A DNA stretch of 19,936 bases from an uncultured bacterium (GTDB taxonomy: Bacteria; Actinomycetota; Coriobacteriia; Coriobacteriales; Coriobacteriaceae): assembly GCA_905215765.1 (NCBI GenBank), contig CAJMRP010000023.1, positions 1-19,936 of the forward strand. The letters run 5' to 3'. Below, piece after piece: positions 7,850-15,025 of this stretch; position 1 is the stretch's first letter, and each line of letters begins with the position of its first letter. Made by a program: the position numbers and the translations under genes. The notes beneath the pieces were generated by a model. The model searched no databases. It saw only the letters and a list, made by a program, of their open reading frames with translations, and was not told the DNA's origin.

Positions 7850-8205
7850 CCGCGGTCTCGTCCTACATCGCCTACGCGCGGGCACTCAACAGGCTGGGTT
7901 GGACGCCGGCCGAGTTTGCGGTGGCGGAGTCGTTTGTCGTGCGCCTGCGCGGCATGCTGGGACGGCGTCCGGTTGCCGCCAACGGCCTGCCGCTCGTCAT
8001 GGCGTTTCCACGCTGCTCTTCGGTCCATACGTGTTTTATGGCCTATCCCATCGATATCGCCTTCATTGATCACGACGGCAATATCCTCGCGCGCTACGAA
8101 AACGTTCGTCCTTGGCGCATGTGCTCCTGTCCCGGTGCCTGGGCGGTATTGGAACGCCCTTCAATCCTCGCTACACCTCCCGCCCTCCAACAAGTGCCGG
8201 CGTAA
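7846..8205 (+). CDS. DUF192-family protein ending the Tad operon
   Basis: A 119-residue protein. Residues ~56-110 match the DUF192 pattern: RCSSVHTCFMAYPIDIAFID, then a DG turn, a VRPWRM segment and WAVLERP near the end. DUF192 proteins are small beta-rich proteins of unknown biochemical role, found both free and near secretion and pilus genes. The GTG start at 7846 overlaps the previous stop as GTGA and has GGGGGTGG just upstream; an ATG at 7825 is possible but sits less well with the SD. There is no signal peptide, so it is probably cytoplasmic. Four Cys (CSSVHTC and CSC) are unusual for the size and may bind metal or form disulphides. Its place at the operon end suggests co-expression with the pilus, not a proven role. 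Confidence 0.8.
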   Translation: MTAVSSYIAYARALNRLGWTPAEFAVAESFVVRLRGMLGRRPVAANGLPLVMAFPRCSSVHTCFMAYPIDIAFIDHDGNILARYENVRPWRMCSCPGAWAVLERPSILATPPALQQVPA

Positions 8206-8224
8206 GAGATTGGCGACGGCGGAC

Positions 8225-8239
8225 TTTCGTCATACGAAA
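8225..8239. promoter_or_regulatory. Palindrome TTTCGT-CAT-ACGAAA, candidate operator of the toxin/antitoxin pair
   Basis: A perfect 6-base inverted repeat with a 3-base centre lies 25 bases before the toxin ATG, in the only non-coding gap between the Tad operon and the pair. RHH antitoxins commonly bind short palindromes over their own promoter, so this is the natural candidate site. Promoter boxes around it are weak (TTGGCG at 8210 and TACGAA at 8233, 17 apart). Confidence 0.4.
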
Positions 8240-8264
8240 TTGGGTAAGATGGAGGAGAAGATGC

Positions 8265-8531
8265 ATGGATGTTGAGATCCATCCGAACGCCAAAAAACAC
8301 TTGACGGAAAAGCAGGTGCTTGGTGCCTGGTTCGCGGTTACTGAGCGCATTCGCCGCGAGTCGGAGGACGAGCCGCCGAGATGGCTTGCCATTGGATGGC
8401 TTCCAGATGGTCGAAGTGTGGAGCTTGTTGCGGTCGAACTAATTCGTGGATGGCTCATTATTCATGCCCTGTCTCCGGTTCAGAAGAAATTCTGGCAAGA
8501 GATCGAGCGAGCTCGGCAGAGGGGTCGATGA
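8265..8531 (+). CDS. Small toxin-like protein (BrnT/RelE-like), first gene of a TA pair
   Basis: An 88-residue basic protein. The pattern of an N-terminal HPNAKKHLTEKQVLGAW, a central IGWLPDGRSVELVAVE and a C-terminal IIHALSPVQKKFW resembles small toxins with a BrnT/RelE-like fold, where 'IHAM...RKKF' ends the domain. These toxins generally act as RNases; that activity is family knowledge and not shown here. A strong GGAGGAG at 8251-8257 precedes the ATG at 8265. An ATG at 8261 is out of frame. The stop overlaps the next start (ATGATG), and the partner is an RHH protein, which is the main support. Toxin-first order is the reverse of many TA pairs but normal for BrnT/BrnA and HigB/HigA. Confidence 0.65.
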   Translation: MDVEIHPNAKKHLTEKQVLGAWFAVTERIRRESEDEPPRWLAIGWLPDGRSVELVAVELIRGWLIIHALSPVQKKFWQEIERARQRGR

Positions 8532-8815
8532 TGGGCAAGACGTATACGGCCGCTAATGGTCAGGTTGTAACGGATGAAATGATTGACGCGTGGTGCGAGT
8601 CGTACGAGCGCGGAGAGTTTCCGGATGGCGAACACACCGTTGGTGGAATCGTGCGTGGACGGCCCCCGCTCTCAGGTGAGGGGACGGCAACGCTGTCGGT
8701 CAAGATTCCTCTGGGAATGAAGGAGGCCATTCGTCGACGGGCGGCTGCCGAGGGGATGACGCCAAGTGAGTTTGCCCGTGCGGCTCTGAGTGAAAAACTT
8801 CTTGCTGCCGGCTGA
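8528..8815 (+). CDS. Ribbon-helix-helix (CopG-type) antitoxin
   Basis: A 95-residue protein. The C-terminal half (residues ~55-90) has the RHH pattern: a beta strand TATLSVKIP, then helix LGMKEAIRRRAAAEG, turn MTPS and helix EFARAALSEKL. The N-terminal half (TDEMIDAWCESYERGEF, then GRPPLSGEG) is the toxin-binding/linker part seen in actinobacterial RHH antitoxins. The first ATG at 8528 overlaps the toxin stop by 4 bases; a second ATG at 8531 would serve equally well. As a RHH protein it probably binds the palindrome at 8225 and represses the pair. No terminator is seen after it; the next element is the tRNA-Phe promoter. Confidence 0.75.
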   Translation: MMGKTYTAANGQVVTDEMIDAWCESYERGEFPDGEHTVGGIVRGRPPLSGEGTATLSVKIPLGMKEAIRRRAAAEGMTPSEFARAALSEKLLAAG

Positions 8816-8852
8816 TGCCTCTGACGTGCCGATTTATAGAACCGAGGCTGTG

Positions 8853-8906
8853 CTCAAAAACTTTTTTAAAATTCTCGGTTGACCGGAACGCGTCCTTGGT
8901 TATACT
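8853..8906 (+). promoter_or_regulatory. tRNA-Phe promoter with upstream A/T-run element
   Basis: TTGACC at 8879-8884 and TATACT at 8901-8906 are separated by 16 bases. Runs of A and T (AAAAACTTTTTTAAAATT) lie at 8856-8873 just before the -35 box, in the place of an UP element. The -10 box continues into AAT, as in the tRNA-Leu promoter. Confidence 0.75.
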
Positions 8907-8938
8907 AATCAAGCCTTGAAACAAGGCACACCTCAAAT

Positions 8939-9011
<73 letters not shown>

Positions 9012-9024
9012 CCTTGAATTGACT

Positions 9025-9054
9025 AGGACCTCTGCAAAGGGGTCCTTTTCTTTT
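9025..9054 (+). terminator. Rho-independent terminator after tRNA-Phe
   Basis: Stem AGGACC (9025-9030) pairs with GGTCCT (9041-9046), followed by TTTCTTTT. Confidence 0.8.
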
Positions 9055-9203
9055 ATGTGGACCCGCGGAAAATGCATCCCAGTCTTTTGCGAAAAACGGG
9101 ACGTGCTTTCCGGTGCCTGCCTCCGGCGCGCGTACACGCCTCATCGCGCCATCTCGGGCCCGCCCAGATATTCCTCCCACTTTCGCGTCACTTTGCAGAC
9201 CGT

Positions 9204-9234
9204 TCGGTCGCCTGTCCGCACACGCGGGTATACT
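9204..9234 (+). promoter_or_regulatory. Weak promoter candidate for the GH5-like gene
   Basis: TATACT at 9229-9234 is a good -10 box. The only -35-like sequence is TTCGGT at 9204-9209, with a 19-base gap, so the call is weak. The rest of the gap 9055-9299 shows nothing convincing besides this and the gene's SD. Confidence 0.3.
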
Positions 9235-9299
9235 CAAAACGATACTTATCCTATGCAATACGATGCGGGTTCGGCCTGCACGATCCGAAGGGGGCAGTG

Positions 9300-10361
9300 A
9301 TGGAGAGGATACTCGGCGTTAATCTCTCTGGCTGGTTTATTCCCGAGCCTTGGGTGACCCCGTCGCTATACGCGGCGACCGGTGCATCCAACGCGGCCGA
9401 GCTGCAGGAGGCCATGGGCACCGCCGCCTATAACGAGCGCATGCGCCGTCATTACGAGACGTTTGTGAGCGAGGACGATTTCCGTCGCATGGCGCAGATC
9501 GGTCTCAATGCCGTACGTCTGCCGGTGCCCTGGTATGCCTTTGGCTCGCAGGAGTCCGATGCGTCCTACATCTCGGTTGTCGACTACATCGACCGTGCAA
9601 TTGAGTGGGCTGCCAAGTACGACATCCGCGTGCTGCTTGATCTGGCAACTGTGCCCGGTGGCCAGGGCGATTCCAACGATTCGCCCACCACGCCGGAGGC
9701 TGTCGCCGAGTGGCATTCGTCCACCAACGGTCGTCATGTCGCACTCGACGTGCTCGAGCGCTTGGCCGATCGCTACGGCGAGGCCGAGAGCCTGCTGGGT
9801 ATTGAGCTGCTGGATACGCCGCAGATGAGTGTCCGCAAGAGCCTCTTCACCATGACGGATGGCATTCCGGCGCACTACCTGCGCAACTTCTATCGCGATG
9901 CCTATGAGCTCGTCCGTTCGTATATGCCCGAGGATAAGATCGTCGTCTTCTCGTCTTCGGGGCATCCCAGCGAGTGGAAGCATTTTATGCGCGGCGCTAA
10001 GTACAAGAACGTCTACATGGACCTTCACCTGTACCATTACCGCGACGAACATGCGCTCGACATCACGAGCCCCCGCGGGCTGACGACGGCGATTTCGCGC
10101 AACAAGCGCGAGCTTAAAGAGGCGATTTCGACTGGGTTCCCCGTGCTGGTGGGCGAATGGTCGGGCGCGGCGATCTTTGCCAACTCGTCGGTTACGCCCG
10201 AGGGCCGCAATGCCTACGAGCGCGTGTTTATTGCCAACCAGCTGGCTTCGTTTGCGCCGGCTGCCGGTTGGTTCTTCCAAACGTGGAAGACCGAGAAGCG
10301 CATTGCAGCATGGGACGCCCGCGCGGCGCTCGGTACGCTCGAGCGCGGCATGATTGAATAG
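9300..10361 (+). CDS. GH5-like (cellulase/exo-glucanase fold) protein with altered catalytic site
   Basis: A 353-residue TIM-barrel protein resembling glycoside hydrolase family 5. Visible family features are GVNLSGWF at residues 6-13, the conserved Arg in VRLPVPWY, DLHLYHY near residue 241 and the nucleophile region LVGEWSGA with Glu286. The strand-4 motif, normally ELxNEP with Glu as acid/base, reads ELLDTP here: Glu169 is kept but Asn-Glu is replaced by Asp172-Thr173. The expected acid/base is therefore missing. There is no signal peptide, so it would act in the cytoplasm. The ATG at 9300 has AAGGGGG 6 bases upstream; a GTG at 9297 is adjacent. Only 6 bases separate it from rsmI, so the two are probably co-transcribed. 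Any substrate is unknown, and it may be a non-catalytic or altered enzyme. Confidence 0.8.
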   Translation: MERILGVNLSGWFIPEPWVTPSLYAATGASNAAELQEAMGTAAYNERMRRHYETFVSEDDFRRMAQIGLNAVRLPVPWYAFGSQESDASYISVVDYIDRAIEWAAKYDIRVLLDLATVPGGQGDSNDSPTTPEAVAEWHSSTNGRHVALDVLERLADRYGEAESLLGIELLDTPQMSVRKSLFTMTDGIPAHYLRNFYRDAYELVRSYMPEDKIVVFSSSGHPSEWKHFMRGAKYKNVYMDLHLYHYRDEHALDITSPRGLTTAISRNKRELKEAISTGFPVLVGEWSGAAIFANSSVTPEGRNAYERVFIANQLASFAPAAGWFFQTWKTEKRIAAWDARAALGTLERGMIE

Positions 10362-10367
10362 GTTGAT

Positions 10368-11246
10368 ATGACGCAAAACAGCGCCCATACGGGCAAACTC
10401 TATGTGGTCGGAACGCCCATCGGCAACTTGGGCGACCTGTCCCCGCGCGTTGGCGAGGCCTTTGCCGCCGCCGATGCCATCTGCTGCGAAGACACGCGTG
10501 TGACGTCAAAGCTGCTGATGCACCTGGGCATTTCCAAGCCGCTTGTCCGTTGCGACGAGAATGTGATCGCCAGCCGCGCCGCCGGCCTGGTCGACCGTCT
10601 GCTGGCGGGGGAGACCCTCGCCTTTGCCTCGGACGCCGGCATGCCGAGCGTGTCCGATCCCGGCCAGGCGCTGGTCGAGGCGGCACGTGAGGCCGATGTG
10701 CCCGTAGAAGTTATCCCCGGGCCCTCCGCTTGCGTCACGGCGCTCGTTTCGTCCGGCATTCCCTGTGAGCATTTTTTCTTTGAGGGCTTTTTGGGCCGAA
10801 AGCATGGCGACCGCGTGCGTCGACTGCAGCGTCTTGCCGTGGTGCCCGGTGCGCTCATCTTCTACGAGTCTCCACATCGCATCGTGGCGACGCTCGAGGC
10901 CGTGGCCGAGGTCTTTCCCCAGCGCGAGGTCGCTGTCTGCCGCGAACTCACCAAGCTGCATGAGGAGGTCTTGCGCGGGCCCGCCGACCAGCTTGCCGAA
11001 GAACTGCGTGCTCGTGGCGAGGTAAAGGGCGAGATTGCGCTGGTTATCGCGCCGCCGAGCGAGGATGAGGAGGCCGGTATCGTGCCGGTTGGCGCCGCGG
11101 CAGCGGATCCCGACGAGGCCCTGCGCGAGGATATCCGCGCCGCGCTCGAGGAGGGGGAGCCCGCGTCTGCGGTGGCCAAGCGCCTGTCTCAGAAGTATTC
11201 GCGCCGCAAGCGCGATGTCTATGCCATGGTGCTCGATATGCAATAG
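10368..11246 (+). CDS. rsmI: RsmI, 16S rRNA (cytidine-1402-2'-O)-methyltransferase
   Basis: A 292-residue SAM-dependent enzyme of the tetrapyrrole-methylase fold, which methylates C1402 in the decoding centre of 16S rRNA. The N-terminal GTPIGNLGDLSPR, then CCEDTRVTSKLL, the AGMPSVSDPGQAL loop and VIPGPSACV are characteristic RsmI motifs, and YESPHRIVATL lies at mid-protein. The C-terminal part, with SAVAKRLSQKYSRRKRDVY, matches the family's terminal helical region. Length is normal. There is little SD before the ATG, so translation is probably coupled to the upstream GH5-like gene, 6 bases away. The next gene, metG, starts after a 69-base gap. Confidence 0.95.
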   Translation: MTQNSAHTGKLYVVGTPIGNLGDLSPRVGEAFAAADAICCEDTRVTSKLLMHLGISKPLVRCDENVIASRAAGLVDRLLAGETLAFASDAGMPSVSDPGQALVEAAREADVPVEVIPGPSACVTALVSSGIPCEHFFFEGFLGRKHGDRVRRLQRLAVVPGALIFYESPHRIVATLEAVAEVFPQREVAVCRELTKLHEEVLRGPADQLAEELRARGEVKGEIALVIAPPSEDEEAGIVPVGAAAADPDEALREDIRAALEEGEPASAVAKRLSQKYSRRKRDVYAMVLDMQ

Positions 11247-11270
11247 ATGGAGGATATCCAGCCCTTGCGC

Positions 11271-11276
11271 TAGAAT
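11271..11276 (+). promoter_or_regulatory. Possible -10 box for metG
   Basis: TAGAAT at 11271-11276 is a good -10-like hexamer in the 69-base gap before metG, but no clear -35 box is found at the right distance. Any leader would be only about 30-35 bases, too short for a T-box. Confidence 0.3.
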
Positions 11277-11315
11277 CATCCTCTGTATGCAACGTTTTTC
11301 TGGAGGACAAACCCC

Positions 11316-12917
11316 ATGGATCAAAGCAAGCCTTCGTTCTTTATCACGACGCCCATCTACTACGTCAACGCCGATCCGCACCTGGGCACGGCTTATTCCA
11401 CCATCATCGCCGACGTTCAGGCTCGCTATCGCCGTTCCGCCGGCTATAACGTCAAGTTCCTGACCGGCATGGACGAGCACGGCGAGAAGGTCGCCGAGGC
11501 CGCAGCCAAGCACAACATGACGCCGCAGGAGTGGACCGACAGCCAGGCTCCGCACTTCAAGGAGCTTTGGAGCAAGCTCGAGATCTCCAACGACGACTTC
11601 ATCCGCACCACCGAGCCGCGCCAGCATCATGCCGTGCAGTACCTGTGGGAGCGCATGAAGGAGTCCGGTTACCTGTATAAGGGCAGCTACGACGGCTGGT
11701 ATTGCGTGCCTGATGAGACCTACTTCACCGATACACAGGTCCAGAAGGGCGACGAGGAGTACGGCAGCGTCGGCCAGCACCTGTGCCCCGACTGCCACCG
11801 TCCGCTGGAGCGCGTGCAGGAGGAGTCCTACTTCTTTAAGCTTTCTGCCTTCCAGGACAAGCTGCTCAAGCTCTATGACGAGCACCCTGACTTTGTCGAG
11901 CCTGCGTTCCGTATGAACGAGGTACGCAGCTTTGTCGAGGGCGGCCTTAACGACCTTTCCGTGAGCCGCACGAGCTTTGACTGGGGCATTCAGGTCCCGT
12001 TTGACGAGGGCCACGTGACGTACGTGTGGTTCGATGCGCTGCTCAACTACATGACGGCCGTCGGCTACGGTGTGGACACCGACGAGGCACGTGCCGAGCT
12101 GGCCTATCGCTGGCCCGCGCAGTTCCACATCGTGGGTAAGGACATCATCCGCTTCCACTGCGTCATTTGGCCCGCCATGCTCATGGCCATCGGCGAGGCC
12201 CTGCCCGAGCACGTCTTTGCCCACGGCTTCCTGACCGTGCGCAATGCCGAGACTGGCAAGGCCGAGAAGATGTCCAAGAGCCGCGGCAACGCCATCGCTC
12301 CGCAGGACGTTATCGACATGCTGGGCGTCGAGGGCTATCGCTACTACTTCATGACCGACGTCGTTCCCGGTACCGACGGCGCCATCAGCTTCGATCGCAT
12401 GGAGCAGGTCTACAACGCCGACCTGGCCAACAGCTGGGGCAACCTCATCTCACGTTCGCTCAACATGAGCGCAAAGTACTTTGATGGTTGCGCGCCCGCC
12501 AAGCCCGCGTCGTTCGATGCGTTCGACAACCCGCTGGCAAAGATCGCCGACGGTCTGGTCGAGCGCTACATGGCCAAGATGGACGTGCTCGATTACGGCG
12601 GAGCCAAGGACGAGGTCATGGAGCTCATCCACGCCGCCAACCACTACATCGAGGACTCCGAGCCCTGGGCACTTGCCAAGGACGAGGCCAAGGCTGACGA
12701 GCTGGCGTTTGTGATCTACAACCTGCTCGAGGCCATCCGCATTGCCGCTCACCTGCTGATGCCGCTCATGCCCCAGACTTCTGCCGAGGCCCTGCGTCGC
12801 CTGTCCTGCGAGGAAGAGGCCGCGAGCGACGACCTCAAGGGCATTTGTACTTGGGGCCTGCTTGCCGGCGGTCAGCCCGTCGAGAAGGGCGATCCGCTGT
12901 TCCCGCGTCTGGCGTAG
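11316..12917 (+). CDS. metG: Methionyl-tRNA synthetase
   Basis: A 533-residue class Ia synthetase charging tRNA-Met. The HIGH-type motif is HLGT within YYVNADPHLGTAY (near residue 23), and the KMSKS motif is exact in KAEKMSKSRGN near residue 320. The connective domain has one CxxC knuckle (CPDC), but the other pair reads C-V-P-D, so the zinc site may be incomplete; this is seen in part of the bacterial family. WFDALLNY and the anticodon-binding helical domain (EDSEPWALAK) follow. There is no C-terminal tRNA-binding extension, as expected for a short bacterial form. GGAGG at 11302-11306 supports the start. A strong terminator follows at 12961. Confidence 0.97.
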   Translation: MDQSKPSFFITTPIYYVNADPHLGTAYSTIIADVQARYRRSAGYNVKFLTGMDEHGEKVAEAAAKHNMTPQEWTDSQAPHFKELWSKLEISNDDFIRTTEPRQHHAVQYLWERMKESGYLYKGSYDGWYCVPDETYFTDTQVQKGDEEYGSVGQHLCPDCHRPLERVQEESYFFKLSAFQDKLLKLYDEHPDFVEPAFRMNEVRSFVEGGLNDLSVSRTSFDWGIQVPFDEGHVTYVWFDALLNYMTAVGYGVDTDEARAELAYRWPAQFHIVGKDIIRFHCVIWPAMLMAIGEALPEHVFAHGFLTVRNAETGKAEKMSKSRGNAIAPQDVIDMLGVEGYRYYFMTDVVPGTDGAISFDRMEQVYNADLANSWGNLISRSLNMSAKYFDGCAPAKPASFDAFDNPLAKIADGLVERYMAKMDVLDYGGAKDEVMELIHAANHYIEDSEPWALAKDEAKADELAFVIYNLLEAIRIAAHLLMPLMPQTSAEALRRLSCEEEAASDDLKGICTWGLLAGGQPVEKGDPLFPRLA

Positions 12918-12960
12918 AGACCGCGCGAGCGCCATATCGGCAATTTGCTGTTTAGCTGTA

Positions 12961-12995
12961 AGGGCATGGCCGCCACGGTCCATGCCCTTTTGTTT
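12961..12995 (+). terminator. Rho-independent terminator after metG
   Basis: A 9-base perfect stem AGGGCATGG (12961-12969) with CCATGCCCT (12980-12988), a 10-base loop, then TTTTGTTT. Confidence 0.85.
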
Positions 12996-13027
12996 CAAGA
13001 CGCCGCCATCATGCTAAGGAGGCAACT

Positions 13028-13888
13028 ATGACAACTTCGCCTTTGGCAAACCCCACGGCAACAAGGGAGCTGCTGGAGGAGTTTGGCCTTGCGACCAAGC
13101 ATCGCCTGGGCCAGAACTTCCTGATCGACAACCATGTGATTGAGCGCATCTGCGAGCTTGCCGAGCTCACGGGCGATGAGCGCGTGCTCGAGGTTGGCCC
13201 GGGCGTTGGTACGCTCACGCTTGCGCTGCTGCAGGAGGCGGCGTGCGTCACGTCAATCGAGGCCGACCCCGAGCTCGAGCCGGTGCTCGACGCCCATGCC
13301 GCCGACTATGCCAACTTCCGCTTTATCATGGGCGACGCGCTCAAGGTGGGTCCGGAGCAGATTGAGCAGGCTGCGGGCGGTGAGCCGACGGTGTTTGTCG
13401 CGAACCTGCCCTATAACGTGGCGGCGACGATCATCCTGCAGTTCTTTCAGATGATGCCGGCGCTCAAGCGTGCCGTCGTCATGGTGCAAAAGGAGGTTGC
13501 CGATCGCATTGCCGCAGTGCCGGGCAACAAGACCTATGGCGGCTATACGGCAAAGCTCGGCCTGTATGCGCAGGTGACGGGTCGCTTTGAGGTGCCGCCG
13601 CGTTGCTTTATGCCGGCGCCACACGTGGACTCGGCCGTCGCGCGTATCGACCGTGTTGACGGCGTGGTGCCCGAGGGGCTCGATCGCGAGTTCGTGGCTC
13701 GTGTGATCGACGCTGCGTTTGCCCAGCGCCGCAAAACCATTCGCAACTCCATGAGCGCCAACGGCTTTGCCAAGGACGTACTCGATGCCGCCTTTGAGGC
13801 TTGCGGTATCGCGCCCACTACGCGCGCCGAGACGCTTGATGTTGCCGCCTTTGTCCGCTTGGCTCAGGAGCTTTCCCATGACGCCTAA
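13028..13888 (+). CDS. rsmA: RsmA (KsgA), 16S rRNA adenine dimethyltransferase
   Basis: A 286-residue SAM-dependent enzyme that dimethylates A1518 and A1519 near the 3' end of 16S rRNA. The family opening LGQNFLID lies near residue 28, SAM motif I VLEVGPGVGTLT near residue 56 and motif IV NLPYNVAA near residue 126. VQKEVADRI and the PPRCFMPAPHVDSAV region follow. The C-terminal AQRRKTIRNSM is also typical. AGGAGG at 13017-13022 precedes the ATG. The stop overlaps the next gene by 11 bases, so it forms a two-gene unit with the TatD-family hydrolase. No promoter was resolved between the metG terminator and the start. Confidence 0.97.
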   Translation: MTTSPLANPTATRELLEEFGLATKHRLGQNFLIDNHVIERICELAELTGDERVLEVGPGVGTLTLALLQEAACVTSIEADPELEPVLDAHAADYANFRFIMGDALKVGPEQIEQAAGGEPTVFVANLPYNVAATIILQFFQMMPALKRAVVMVQKEVADRIAAVPGNKTYGGYTAKLGLYAQVTGRFEVPPRCFMPAPHVDSAVARIDRVDGVVPEGLDREFVARVIDAAFAQRRKTIRNSMSANGFAKDVLDAAFEACGIAPTTRAETLDVAAFVRLAQELSHDA

Positions 13889-14795
13889 TATCGAACGCGT
13901 GACGTTTACCAAAAAGAAGAAAACGGTGGCCTGCCCGGTGCCCTTGGCGCCACTTGCCGATACGCATGCACACCTGCTTTCGTTTTGGGGCAAAGAAGTG
14001 CCCGAGACGCTCGTGCGTGCCAAAGCCGCGGGTGTCGACCTGTTGGTGACGATGTTCGACCCCATCGCTGACAAACGCAGTGTGACGGACTATAGCGACT
14101 GGCTCGTGCGCGAAATTCTGCCGATGCAGGATATCCCGCAGATCAAGTATCTTGCCGGCGTGCATCCGTATGGTGCGCCGGACTATACCGACGACGTTCA
14201 CGCACAGGTCGTTGCCGCACTCGATGACCCCTTATGCGCCGGTATTGGCGAAATCGGCCTGGACTATCACATGGACTATGACGACGATATCGCGCCGGCA
14301 CCCCATAACGTGCAGATTGACTGCATGGCGCGCCAGCTCGAGCTTGCCGTGTGCCGTAACGTGCCGGTGGAGCTACATCTGCGTCACGAGGACACGGACC
14401 AGGAGCGCACCTCGCACGTGGACGCCTACAACGTGCTTCGTGAGGTGGGCGTGCCCCAGGCCGGTTGTGTGCTGCACTGCTTTGGCGAGGACCGCGCCAC
14501 GATGGAGCGCTTTGTGGAGCTGGGCTGCTATATCGCCTATGGTGGTGCGGCCACCTTTAAGCGCAACGACGACGTGCGCGAGGCATTTGCGGCAACCCCA
14601 CTCGATCGAATTTTGTTCGAGACGGATTGCCCGTATATGGCTCCGGAGCCCATCCGCGGTCTTGAATGCGAGCCTGCAATGATCTCCATTACGGCAAACG
14701 CGCTGGTTAACGACCGTGTTGATCGCACTGGTGAGGATGCCGAAACAATCGCGCAAGCCGCTTGGGAAAATGCCTGCAAACTTTTTCAAAAATAG
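13878..14795 (+). CDS. TatD-family metal-dependent hydrolase (DNase)
   Basis: A 305-residue protein of the TatD family, metal-dependent nucleases of the amidohydrolase fold. Metal-ligand motifs appear in the usual order: DTHAH near residue 30, VHPYG, GEIGLDYH, ELHLRHE, LHCFGE and FETDCPYMAPEP. The start at 13878 has CAGGAG before it and lies inside the 3' end of rsmA; longer in-frame starts would lie deeper in rsmA. The last codons (KLFQK and stop) are part of the A/T-run element of the tRNA-Leu promoter. Its pairing with rsmA and metG is common in bacteria, usually in the order metG-tatD-rsmA; here the order is metG-rsmA-tatD. Exact substrate is not predictable. Confidence 0.92.
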   Translation: MTPNIERVTFTKKKKTVACPVPLAPLADTHAHLLSFWGKEVPETLVRAKAAGVDLLVTMFDPIADKRSVTDYSDWLVREILPMQDIPQIKYLAGVHPYGAPDYTDDVHAQVVAALDDPLCAGIGEIGLDYHMDYDDDIAPAPHNVQIDCMARQLELAVCRNVPVELHLRHEDTDQERTSHVDAYNVLREVGVPQAGCVLHCFGEDRATMERFVELGCYIAYGGAATFKRNDDVREAFAATPLDRILFETDCPYMAPEPIRGLECEPAMISITANALVNDRVDRTGEDAETIAQAAWENACKLFQK

Positions 14796-14827
14796 TTCTT
14801 GCGTTCGTGGTGGCGCTCCGTTATTCT
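14776..14827 (+). promoter_or_regulatory. tRNA-Leu promoter with upstream A/T-run element
   Basis: TTGCGT at 14799-14804 and TATTCT at 14822-14827 lie 17 bases apart, and the -10 continues as AAT. An A/T run (GCAAACTTTTTCAAAAATAG) at 14776-14795 lies within the end of the TatD-family gene. Confidence 0.7.
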
Positions 14828-14838
14828 AATTCCTGCAC

Positions 14839-14925
14839 GCGGGCGTGGCGGAATTGGCAGACGCGTACGGTTCAGGTCCGTATGGGGGCAACCCCATGAA
14901 GGTTCAAGTCCTTTCGCCCGCACCA
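14839..14925 (+). tRNA. tRNA-Leu (CAG)
   Basis: Acceptor stem GCGGGCG/CGCCCGC is perfect. The anticodon stem TACGG/CCGTA has loop TTCAGGT with anticodon CAG at 14873-14875. A long variable arm (TGGGGGCAACCCCA) is typical of class II Leu tRNAs. The T arm is GGTTCAAGTCC. CCA is encoded at 14923-14925. Confidence 0.96.
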
Positions 14926-14936
14926 TTAAATGAAAG

Positions 14937-14962
14937 AGCTCCCAGCAATGGGGGCTTTTTTT
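14937..14962 (+). terminator. Rho-independent terminator after tRNA-Leu
   Basis: Stem AGCTCCC (14937-14943) with GGGGGCT (14950-14956) contains one G-T pair and is followed by six T. Confidence 0.85.
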
Positions 14963-14987
14963 GTTATGCACGATCTCCTTGGACGGG

Positions 14988-14996
14988 TATCCTAAT
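14988..14996 (+). promoter_or_regulatory. Possible -10 region of the SPFH gene
   Basis: TATCCTAAT matches the TATNCTAAT form of the tRNA-Phe and tRNA-Leu -10 boxes in this window. The -35 is unclear (TTATGC at 14964, 18 apart). Confidence 0.35.
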
Positions 14997-15025
14997 GCCA
15001 ACGTGTGCCTATCAGAGGAGAGACC

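Noticed and set aside
9366..10388. 340-codon minus-strand frame opposite the GH5-like gene
   Set aside because: Shadow frame without a recognisable motif or SD; the plus-strand gene is supported by family motifs.
10506..12224. Long minus-strand open frame (over 570 codons) opposite rsmI and metG
   Set aside because: It lies across two certain genes on the other strand; GC-rich codon bias makes such antisense frames common. The translation shows no domain and has repetitive composition.
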